A stretch of 64,000 nt of DNA from the NCBI GenBank assembly GCA_947085815.1, contig CAMTXU010000012.1:1-64000 (forward strand). Reading direction: 5' to 3'. This document shows positions 54,555-62,242 of the stretch, in pieces. A program made the position numbers and the translations under genes. The notes beneath the pieces are model-generated. The model worked only from the letters and a program-made list of their open reading frames with translations, was not told the DNA's origin and ran no database searches. Positions within the stretch are counted from its first letter, which is position 1. Each line of letters begins with the position of its first letter. The stretch is from Fen-1258 sp947085815. GTDB taxonomy: Bacteria; Bacteroidota; Ignavibacteria; Ignavibacteriales; Melioribacteraceae.

Positions 54555-54650
54555 TTTGTAAACTTTGCGCCTGCTTCTCTTTCTTTTTGGCTAAAAGCTA
54601 AACCGCAAATGACACAAAGAATCGCACAAGGGACGCAAAATTTTGTATTG
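54555..54650. repeat. Fold-back intergenic repeat (CTTTGCG / CGCAAA type)
   Basis: Left part TTTGTAAACTTTGCGCC and right part GGACGCAAAATTTTGTA are imperfect inverted copies around a purine-rich centre (AACCGCAAATGACACAAAG). This is most of what the 361-base gap 54480-54840 holds; the rest shows only the upstream region of the gene at 54841. Confidence 0.45.
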
Positions 54651-54840
54651 CCGCTTCCAAAATAATAATAGATGTGTCTAGTAAGAAAGATTTTTCTTGA
54701 GTGGTGGGATTCTATTTGCTATGTTGTAATATGTAGGCTTGCGATTGATTTTTCTTCTCCTATACAAAATAATATTTTTGCAATCAATTGAGCTGTGAAA
54801 ATATTCATTGCTCATATTAATAAATAAAAGGAGAAACATA

Positions 54841-55401
54841 ATGACAGAATTATCTGCACTCTGGCTGCCAATTCTTTTATCGGCGGTAGTTGTTTTTATA
54901 GTCAGTTCAATTATACACATGGCAACGCCATGGCATAAAGGAGATTATAAAAAAATACCGGATGAAGGGAAGGTATTGGATGCACTTCGCCCTTTCAATC
55001 TTCCATTGGGAGATTATATGGCTCCTTTAGCTTCAAGTATGGAAGAAATGAAATCTTCCGAATACGCCAATAAAGTGAAGAAGGGACCGGTTGTTATTCT
55101 AACTGTTAGGCCAAATAGTATGTGGAAGATGGGACCTACTTTAGTCCTTTGGTTTCTTTATTCGGTTGTTGTAGGATTTTTTGCCGCGTACATTGCGAGC
55201 CGCGCACTACCGATGGACGCTCACTATCTTCAGGTATTTCGATTTGTAGGCGCAACTGCATTTATGGGATATTCTTTTTCAATCTGGCAGATGTCTATAT
55301 GGTACGGCCGCTCATTAAGTACAACAATAAAGTCTACTATCGACGGATTACTCTACGCTCTTCTTACAGCCGGAATCTTCGGTTGGCTCTGGCCAAGGTA
55401 G
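54841..55401 (+). CDS. Membrane protein of unknown function
   Basis: 186 residues from the ATG at 54841 (AAAGGAG precedes it; a reading from 54808 is too long). Three to four membrane helices, the first at about 8-28, plus a soluble segment (about 30-90) between. Ends with GIFGWLWPR. The gene is well formed with typical codon use but no family is recognised. Hairpin-rich repeats follow it. Confidence 0.7.
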   Translation: MTELSALWLPILLSAVVVFIVSSIIHMATPWHKGDYKKIPDEGKVLDALRPFNLPLGDYMAPLASSMEEMKSSEYANKVKKGPVVILTVRPNSMWKMGPTLVLWFLYSVVVGFFAAYIASRALPMDAHYLQVFRFVGATAFMGYSFSIWQMSIWYGRSLSTTIKSTIDGLLYALLTAGIFGWLWPR

Positions 55402-55446
55402 AGGATTAATTTATATGCAATGAATTTAATCTCTCTGGGTTTAATT

Positions 55447-55466
55447 CCCCGCCGCATGCGGCGGGG
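55447..55466. repeat. Perfect 20-bp palindrome
   Basis: CCCCGCCGCATGCGGCGGGG is self-complementary, so it can form a long hairpin or cruciform. It lies 46 bases after the membrane protein stop and 22 bases before repeat copy B, and could end transcription of that gene, although a T-run is absent. Confidence 0.85.
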
Positions 55467-55488
55467 AGCTTCATTAAGTCTGTCTCAC

Positions 55489-55606
55489 AAGTAAACATTT
55501 CTTATCCTAGAGACCACTATGGGAGTGTTTCTTTGTGAACTTGGAGTCTTAGTGGTAAACCTGCCCGCCATATCTATAGCGAAGAGGCAGGCGGGTATGT
55601 TTTGAT
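55489..55606. repeat. Dispersed intergenic repeat, copy B
   Basis: Second copy of the element at 22883-23040, shorter by about 40 bases in the middle. Includes GAGTGTTTCTTTGTGAACTT, AGTGGTAAACCTGCCCGC and the hairpin CCTGCC...GGCAGG. The 372-base gap 55402-55773 otherwise shows no gene. Confidence 0.75.
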
Positions 55607-55773
55607 AATGCTATAAAAACAAACCTATAACCACTCCCGAAGTGATACACTCGGTATAAGGCGCTAAGAACACAATCCCATCCAATCTCGAATAAATTCA
55701 TTGATTCATATCACGAATTTATATTATCTCAATAAGTATTATTGAGATAATATAAATCATAATGGAGTTTAAT

Positions 55774-56493
55774 ATGAAATTCAAAGCTCTTTCATTGACC
55801 GTAGTTGTAGTTCTGTCCATTCTTGTAACGGACTGTAGTAATTCGACAGAACCAGCCGCTATTGGAACCTTGTCTTTTTCAACAAAATATAGCTCTGCCG
55901 CTTTGGCGAAAATAAGCGATTTGCTTGCTGCTGATTCAATAAAAATTACAAAGGCAACCTATATATTGCGCGAAATTAAATTTAAAACTCTAAAAGACAG
56001 TACTGAGGGATTGTTCAAATCTACACCACTTGTGCTGGAGCTTAATTTAAACGGCAATGTTCAAGATATTGGAGTATTGAATGTTCCTCTAGGGACTTAT
56101 ACTCGCTTGGAATTTGATATACATAGAGCAGAAGCAGGCGATACAACTGCAATGCCTGCAGACCAAAGAACAAAAATCCGTCCCTTCTTTGAGGGAAATA
56201 AATACAGCGTTATTATTGAAGGAAAAGTCTACGAAGGTGCAACACAAAGAACGTTTGTGTACAAATCAAAGATCAATGCAAAACAGAAAATTGATCTTGT
56301 GCAGCCGTTGGTTGTGTCTGACGCAGACCCCGCCGTCAACGCAACAATGTTAATTAGCTCAAACGGATGGTTCAAAGAGAACAATGCTTTGTTAGATCCT
56401 GCAGATACAAAAAATGAGACAAAGATCGATAATAATATTAGGGGATCAATCAAAGCAATAAGAGATAAAAACAAAGACGGTATAACCGACTAA
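55774..56493 (+). CDS. Lipoprotein of unknown function
   Basis: 239 residues from the ATG at 55774 (GGAG site; 55762 would add four residues). The signal peptide ends LVTDC, a lipobox with an unusual Asp before the Cys. The body is beta-rich with a segment GVLNVPLGTYTRLEFDIHRAE in pieces resembling DUF4382-like lipoproteins, a weak match by eye. It ends with a calcium-loop-like DKNKDGITD. Probably outer membrane or periplasmic. A terminator-like hairpin follows. Confidence 0.65.
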   Translation: MKFKALSLTVVVVLSILVTDCSNSTEPAAIGTLSFSTKYSSAALAKISDLLAADSIKITKATYILREIKFKTLKDSTEGLFKSTPLVLELNLNGNVQDIGVLNVPLGTYTRLEFDIHRAEAGDTTAMPADQRTKIRPFFEGNKYSVIIEGKVYEGATQRTFVYKSKINAKQKIDLVQPLVVSDADPAVNATMLISSNGWFKENNALLDPADTKNETKIDNNIRGSIKAIRDKNKDGITD

Positions 56494-56519
56494 ACTTTTT
56501 TGGAATATAAAACGAATAT

Positions 56520-56558
56520 CGGGTTAAACAAAAAATGCATGGCTTCCCGTTTAACCTG
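56520..56558. terminator. Hairpin between convergent genes
   Basis: CGGGTTAAAC (56520-56529) pairs with GTTTAACCTG (56549-56558), 9 of 10, with a 19-base loop. It sits between the lipoprotein (ends 56493) and the GH97 remnant on the other strand (ends 56563), so it may serve both. Confidence 0.5.
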
Positions 56559-56562
56559 AAAT

Positions 56563-57050
56563 TTATCTACTCACAATTCCAACCCAACCACCGCCGGGTG
56601 CGAGATGAATATTTAGTTTTGTATCCTTATTTACCGCTGGAGAAATCTTTTTGTAATCGTTCGCGTTTCAATCTGCACTCATTCTATCTTTCCAAATTGT
56701 AATTTTGTATTCACCCCTGGATAGGAAAGAAAAATCGATTGTTAGATCGCGCGGAGTCCAATTTGTCATTATTTACAGCATTGAAAATTTTCGGGTCTTC
56801 GTTCTATTGCCCATTCCCGAATGAGCAAAAGCAATTAACTCCATCTTCTGACAGTTATATTGAGCGGAAGTCGGAACAACATTAGCCGCTTTGAGGATTA
56901 TTTGTTTGGGTGTGTCGGCTGGATTTATGAAAGAAAATTTTTTTGTTCCTCGAATGTAGTTCGCTGAGAATGAATGGCGGTAACCATCAAAATAAGAATT
57001 AGTAAGAAGGCAACTATTTTTGCCATCAGCATTTCCTCTAGGTAAATATC
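56563..57050 (-). pseudogene. GH97 glycosidase remnant joined to an unrecognised fragment
   Basis: From 56769 to 56563 the - strand codes NWTPRDLTIDFSFLSRGEYK, then IWKDRMSAD, a TGA at 56670-56668 (CGA expected) and NANDYKKISPAVNKDTKL with LAPGGGW, the C-terminal end of GH97 alpha-glucosidases. The rest of GH97 is gone. Further upstream (to 57050) a frame reads GYLPRGNADGKNSCLL and FINPADTPKQII, ending in a stop, with no recognised family. A second frame in the same place gives a signal-peptide-like AKIVAFLLILILMV. All of this is decayed sequence beside intact glycan genes. Confidence 0.7.
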
Positions 57051-57057
57051 CGTTTGT

Positions 57058-58161
57058 TCACACCTTCATAAATATTTTCTTTTTATATAAGAAATAGAGA
57101 AGCGCCCATTCAATGGCAATAACACAACAGGCAAATATTGCCGGCTGTATTCCCGTATCAAAGAGAGGGATAATTCCTCCAAAAATTTTTTTGACGGAGT
57201 GGGAATAATCAACAAGCGAAGATGCAAGATAAACCGTAATAGAGTTCATTCCGATAACGACAAAGAAGAAAGTCCATTTTTTAAAATCCAGTACATCAAT
57301 TACAAGATAGAAAATAGTTAAAAGAAGAATTGACCAGCCAGCGGTATGAAGCGTGAAAGAACCTGTCCAGAGGTTTTTGTTTATCGGATAAATGAAATTT
57401 AAAAATAAAGATAAAAGCAAAAGCGACCCGGCTGTAATTAATAGATAACCAATTTTTGTATAACCGTCTATCTTTTTATTTTTTAAGAATGAGCCGGTAA
57501 GCGCGCCCATCAGTGCTGTTGCGATTGCGGAAATTTTTACGAGCCAGCCCTCTGGATCGTGAATACCGAGATAAAGCCTGCCGGGCATGAGCGCTCTATC
57601 AATAAAACCATTTATACTTCCTTCCTTAGTTAATACTCCCGCTCCGTAACCTGGAACTGGAATAAGATTTTGAATTGCCCAGTAACCAATTAATATTCCG
57701 CCGATCCAATAAATTTGTTGTTTCCAATTTGAGTTGAGAAAAATTATAGCAGCAAAAAAATAAGCAATACCTATCTGTCCAAGTACACTTGCGTATCTAA
57801 GGTTTTGAAGATTCCAATCGCGTTGACCGTTGTAAAACACGCCGAACAAAACTAACAAAGCGGCTCTTCGCAATACTTTCAAATAAATTTTATTCTTAGA
57901 AATTCCCTTTTCTAATTGCCGCGAAAGAGAGTAAGGCATAGCTACCCCAGAGAGAAATAAAAAGAGAGGAAATATTAGATCATAAAAATGAAAACCGTTC
58001 CATTCAACATGTTCAAGTTGATTTGACATCCAAACAAAAAGGGGAAAGCCTGTGTAATTTTTCAGTGTGTGAAAAATTGTTTCACCGCCTATAATCCAGA
58101 ACATATCAAATCCTCTAAGAGTATCGAGCGAAAGTAAGCGTTCGGGTTTTCCGATTTCCAT
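57058..58161 (-). CDS. DUF5009 / NagX-like membrane acyltransferase
   Basis: 367 residues, about 10-11 membrane helices. The N-terminal SLDTLRGFDMFWIIGGE is the family hallmark, in the superfamily of heparan-alpha-glucosaminide N-acetyltransferase. NagX proteins sit in chitin and GlcNAc-use clusters; beside GH20 hexosaminidase this protein may acetylate or handle amino sugars at the membrane. Activity not established. Starts after a 13-base gap from the small reading at 58176. Confidence 0.85.
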   Translation of the reverse strand: MEIGKPERLLSLDTLRGFDMFWIIGGETIFHTLKNYTGFPLFVWMSNQLEHVEWNGFHFYDLIFPLFLFLSGVAMPYSLSRQLEKGISKNKIYLKVLRRAALLVLFGVFYNGQRDWNLQNLRYASVLGQIGIAYFFAAIIFLNSNWKQQIYWIGGILIGYWAIQNLIPVPGYGAGVLTKEGSINGFIDRALMPGRLYLGIHDPEGWLVKISAIATALMGALTGSFLKNKKIDGYTKIGYLLITAGSLLLLSLFLNFIYPINKNLWTGSFTLHTAGWSILLLTIFYLVIDVLDFKKWTFFFVVIGMNSITVYLASSLVDYSHSVKKIFGGIIPLFDTGIQPAIFACCVIAIEWALLYFLYKKKIFMKV

Positions 58162-58175
58162 AAAGTTATCTCAAA

Positions 58176-58265
58176 TTAATTTATAAAATATTTTCCGTCA
58201 ATTTCAAAAACGGAAAGACGGTTTAACTCTTCATCACTTGAAGTTCCCTCGTATTCTTCGCTCAT
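58176..58265 (-). CDS. Doubtful 29-residue reading
   Basis: ATG at 58265 to TAA at 58176 coding a short acidic peptide (MSEEYEGTSSDEELN). The frame is open further upstream, so it may be a remnant of a longer gene. No clear ribosome site. Listed because it fills the gap between two genes; low confidence. Confidence 0.2.
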   Translation of the reverse strand: MSEEYEGTSSDEELNRLSVFEIDGKYFIN

Positions 58266-58285
58266 ACTCTTGCCCCTTGTATCAA

Positions 58286-59173
58286 TTAAAATATTTTTAA
58301 TCTCCTGCTCTGTTCTCTCCCTCTGCCTTCAACAAGTAGGGAATCTTGGGTTAAAGTAACTTTAGCAAAAGCAGGAGATGTTTCAGTATCAACCATACCC
58401 TTAAAATTGATGAAATGAATTCCATCTTTTAGCGCATAACCGCCTGCATGATTATGCCCGCAGAAATAGGCTTTAACACATTTGTAATTTGTTAACAATG
58501 CAGTGAGTTCTTCGTCGTTAAACAGACTATGGCACGCGACAGGATAAATTGGGAAGTGACACATCACTATTACTTTTTTCTGTTTCATATCAGCTTCTTC
58601 AAGATGATTTTTTAACCATCCTAATTGTTCCGAGCCTAATCCCCCATTCGCTTTGCCGGTATTACATCTTCCCGTTCTTATGAGCTTTGCATACAAAGAA
58701 TCTCTTTCCGCTTTTTGGAGCGAATCCTGCGGGGTACGGAAACTCAAATCATTTCCGTTCAGAAATATAAATAACCAATCATCTTTAGAGATAGTGTAGT
58801 AGTCGTTTTTCATTTTTAGTTTTGACACAACCTGAGTTTTGTATTCTTCCTCAACACTAAATTCATGATTCCCTAAAACGAAATAGACAGGCGCAGTTGA
58901 ATTCATAAACCTTGGAAGAACGACGTCAAAGTTATTAAAGTCCCGATCTATAGCATCGCCAAGATGCGCAACAAAATCCACATTGGCTGAATTAAAATAC
59001 TTTATGCAACTGTCGAGTTTCGCAAGAGAGTTGTTATAAAAACGAATATTGTTCGGTTCACACGGGCAGTATTGAACGTCTGTAACTATGCCGATTGTAA
59101 TTTCAGATTTTTCAGCGGGCTGATAATAGCAGCCGCCCACAAAAAGAATTAATAGTAAAAATATTTTTTTCAT
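58286..59173 (-). CDS. Metallophosphoesterase lipoprotein (ADPRibase-Mn-like)
   Basis: 295 residues from the ATG at 59173 (lipobox FVGGC; an ATG at 59209 is also possible). Dimetal motifs in order: DVQYC, HLGDAIDRD, LGNHEF, CHFPIYP and GHNHAGG. This arrangement fits the calcineurin-like family of Mn-dependent ADP-ribose / CDP-alcohol diphosphatases. Periplasmic or outer membrane location suggests action on released phosphoesters. Co-oriented with the GH92 and GH20 genes, 57 bases after GH92. Confidence 0.85.
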   Translation of the reverse strand: MKKIFLLLILFVGGCYYQPAEKSEITIGIVTDVQYCPCEPNNIRFYNNSLAKLDSCIKYFNSANVDFVAHLGDAIDRDFNNFDVVLPRFMNSTAPVYFVLGNHEFSVEEEYKTQVVSKLKMKNDYYTISKDDWLFIFLNGNDLSFRTPQDSLQKAERDSLYAKLIRTGRCNTGKANGGLGSEQLGWLKNHLEEADMKQKKVIVMCHFPIYPVACHSLFNDEELTALLTNYKCVKAYFCGHNHAGGYALKDGIHFINFKGMVDTETSPAFAKVTLTQDSLLVEGRGREQSRRLKIF

Positions 59174-59230
59174 TCCATTCTCGGTTTTATTATTTAGATT
59201 TTTTTTCATTGCAGGCGATAAAAATAAAAG

Positions 59231-62182
59231 TTACTCAATAGTCACTTCATCAGTAAAGATCCATGCTTTTTCTCCGCGTCCTTTGTGCCACGGAGGACAC
59301 AATCCAATACTCTTAGCAAAAATTTTTATATACCGCGCAGAGGTCACCTCCACCACTGCGGAAAATTTTTTGATAAGCTGCACCGTACTTGTGCTTGGAA
59401 TATCATTTACAATATCAGCGATTCGTTTAAAATTTATTCCGTCGTTTGAAATTGAGAACACTACTTGTCTTGGAAGAAAGACCCACACATTAGGATCATT
59501 CAAAAATCCAATTGATAATTTTTTCAACGGCGTTTGTTTGGTAAGATCAATAACCGTTTCAAGATCGCTTCCTTCAAAGCCCTGCCATTCGCCATTCTGA
59601 AAATTAGTGGTTCCTAATCGTCCATCGGTTAAAGCCATTCCGCCGCCGCCGTTATACCGCTCGTTATAAGGCACAGTATATTTGGCGGGAGGGAATTTAG
59701 ATTTAATGAAAGAGGAAGACATTGTGAAACTACGCGTAGCTCGGCTCGTATATGAAAATGCTTTAACCGTTGCCGCTTGATTAATCACTATCGGTTTTTC
59801 ATAGAGGGGTGAACTAAAATCAGGCTCACTTCCGTCAAGAGTGAAACGAATTTTAGATGCAGGGGTTTCACAATTCAAAGTAACTTTAAGAGAATCGTAA
59901 AATATTTCTCCATTAGAAAAAATATAGGGCATCAAAACTCCCTTATCAACGGGGCGCATCCCAAACAGTTCGGATGTATCAACGCCCCATGATTTATTCG
60001 GGCGATCATTCATAACAAACACAAACTCTCCGCCATCCATAATTTGTTCATGTGTTATATACGAATGATTATATGCTGTTCCGTTCAAGGAGGCGATCTG
60101 TATAAATTTATTTTGTCCGGAATTATTTTTTGTGCTGATAATAAATTTTTTACCGTTCTCAAGATTGATGGTAACTTTATCGAAGATAGGCGAACCGATT
60201 GCATAAGTATTTTGTCCCGGCGTTACCGGATAAAAGCCCATAGCCGAAAAAACATACCATGCAGACATTTGACCACAATCGTCGTTTCCGCAAAGTCCAT
60301 CCGCTTTGGATGAGTACAACTCGCTCATAATACCGCGAATCCGTTCTTGAGTTTTCCATGGAGCGCCGGCGTAATTATATAGATATGCAAAATTGTGTGA
60401 GGGTTCATTGCCGTGCGCGTACTGTCCTATTAGTCCGGAGATATCCGGTTGAAATCTTCCTTCTAATTTGTCGGATTCCGCAAAGAGGTCATCAAGCTTT
60501 CTCACGAAATTTTCATCTCCGCCGTACAGATCAATCATTCCTTTTATATCGTGCGGCACAAAAAAATTATACTGGTACGCGTTGGCTTCTGTGTACTGCT
60601 GTGTTACTGCTTTCGGTTCGAATGGAGTTATCCAGGAGCCGTCAGACATTTTACCGCGCATGAATCCGGTGGATTTATCGAAGAGATTTTTATAGAATAG
60701 AGAACGCTGATTGTATTTATCATAATCTTCTTTTGCGCCAATCGCCTTTGCCATTTGCGCTATGCACCAATCATCATAACAATATTCGAGTGTTTTTGAA
60801 ACGGATTCATTCTCTTTATCCGCCGGAATATAGCCCCGCTCCCGGTAAAGTTTTTGACCGTGCTGACTGCGCTCAGCGCTCACTTTCATTGCCTCTAAAG
60901 CCGATTTGGCATCAAAACCGCGGATGCCTTTCATGTATGCATCAAAAATAACCGGAACAGAATGATAGCCAATCATACACCAGGTTTCATTCGAGGCAAG
61001 CTCCCACACGGGTAGCAGTCCAATCTCATCATATTTAGCAAGAATAGTTTTAACAAAATCACCAGCTCTCTTCTGATCTATAATTGTAAATAATGGATGC
61101 TCGGCGCGGAATGTATCCCACAATGAAAAAACAGTGTAGTAATCAAATCCTTTAGTTGTGTGAATTTTGCCGTCCATTCCAAAATATTTTCCATCAACGT
61201 CAGTAAATAAATTAGGTGTAATCAGCGTGTGATAAAGCGCGGTATAGAAAATAGTTTTCTGATCTTCATCGCCGCCCTCTATTTGAATACGATTTAATTC
61301 TTTCTCCCAGATTTTTTCTGCCTCATCTTTTATTCTCTCGAAATTGAAATCCGGAATTTCTTTATTAAGATTTTTTCTGGCTCCCTCTATACTCACTGCC
61401 GATATGCCGATGCGAACAAGAACAGCTTCGCCGTTATTAGTAGCAAAACGGACATATCCCTTTACATTTTTACCTGCAGCTTCTTTGTTATTATCATTTA
61501 GGTTTTCATCTACAACAGTTCCATAATTTGAGAATGGTCTTGAGAACTCGGCGGCAAAATAAACCGTATGTTCTTTTGCCCATCCGTGAGATTTTCGCAT
61601 ACCTTCAACCTTGTTCATTCCTACAAACTTGATCATTGCATCTGAACCGGAATCGAGTCCGTGTTTCAAATCAATAATAATATTTGCGTTAGCGGTTTTC
61701 GGGAAAGTGTATTTATGCAAACCAGCGCGGATAGAAACTGTGAGTTCCGCTTTCACTTTGTAATCGTCAAGGTACACACTGTAATATCCGGGTGTGGCTG
61801 TTTCGTTTTCATGTTTGAATCTCGAGCGGTAACCCTCCTCCGGTTTTTCTTTACTGCCGGGAAGAAATTTCAGATTCCCAACTGTTGGCATAAAAAGAAT
61901 ATCCGCATAGTCCGTTGCACCCGTTCCGCTTAGATGTGTATGGCTGAAACCCATGATTGTATTGTCCGAATAATGATACCCGGAACACCAATCCCATCCT
62001 TCAATTCCTGTATCTGGCGAAAGCTGCATCATTCCAAATGGAAGAGTTGCGCCGGGATATGTGTGACCGTGTCCGCCGGTGCCGATGAAAGGATTTACAT
62101 AATCGATCAACTTTTTATTTTGTGCCCATAGGCTGATTGCCATGATAAAGAGAGACAAAAAAATTTTTCTTTTAGCCATCAT
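59231..62182 (-). CDS. GH92 alpha-mannosidase, secreted
   Basis: 983 residues: signal peptide (ending ISLWAQ), then the GH92 fold with YVNPFIGTGGHGHTYPGA, GWDWCSGYHYSD and the catalytic stretch YCYDDWCIAQMAK; NDDCGQMSAWYVFSAMGFYP is the strongest family mark. The C-terminus adds a chitobiase-type domain (FTLDGSEPDFSSPLYEKP) and a discoidin-like domain. GH92 enzymes are calcium-dependent exo-mannosidases that trim N-glycans. Probably co-transcribed with GH20 upstream. Confidence 0.95.
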   Translation of the reverse strand: MMAKRKIFLSLFIMAISLWAQNKKLIDYVNPFIGTGGHGHTYPGATLPFGMMQLSPDTGIEGWDWCSGYHYSDNTIMGFSHTHLSGTGATDYADILFMPTVGNLKFLPGSKEKPEEGYRSRFKHENETATPGYYSVYLDDYKVKAELTVSIRAGLHKYTFPKTANANIIIDLKHGLDSGSDAMIKFVGMNKVEGMRKSHGWAKEHTVYFAAEFSRPFSNYGTVVDENLNDNNKEAAGKNVKGYVRFATNNGEAVLVRIGISAVSIEGARKNLNKEIPDFNFERIKDEAEKIWEKELNRIQIEGGDEDQKTIFYTALYHTLITPNLFTDVDGKYFGMDGKIHTTKGFDYYTVFSLWDTFRAEHPLFTIIDQKRAGDFVKTILAKYDEIGLLPVWELASNETWCMIGYHSVPVIFDAYMKGIRGFDAKSALEAMKVSAERSQHGQKLYRERGYIPADKENESVSKTLEYCYDDWCIAQMAKAIGAKEDYDKYNQRSLFYKNLFDKSTGFMRGKMSDGSWITPFEPKAVTQQYTEANAYQYNFFVPHDIKGMIDLYGGDENFVRKLDDLFAESDKLEGRFQPDISGLIGQYAHGNEPSHNFAYLYNYAGAPWKTQERIRGIMSELYSSKADGLCGNDDCGQMSAWYVFSAMGFYPVTPGQNTYAIGSPIFDKVTINLENGKKFIISTKNNSGQNKFIQIASLNGTAYNHSYITHEQIMDGGEFVFVMNDRPNKSWGVDTSELFGMRPVDKGVLMPYIFSNGEIFYDSLKVTLNCETPASKIRFTLDGSEPDFSSPLYEKPIVINQAATVKAFSYTSRATRSFTMSSSFIKSKFPPAKYTVPYNERYNGGGGMALTDGRLGTTNFQNGEWQGFEGSDLETVIDLTKQTPLKKLSIGFLNDPNVWVFLPRQVVFSISNDGINFKRIADIVNDIPSTSTVQLIKKFSAVVEVTSARYIKIFAKSIGLCPPWHKGRGEKAWIFTDEVTIE

Positions 62183-62242
62183 ATATACCTTCTTTTCTAA
62201 ACACTCTTGGCGGAAAATAATTTCTCACCAAGAGTAAAAATT

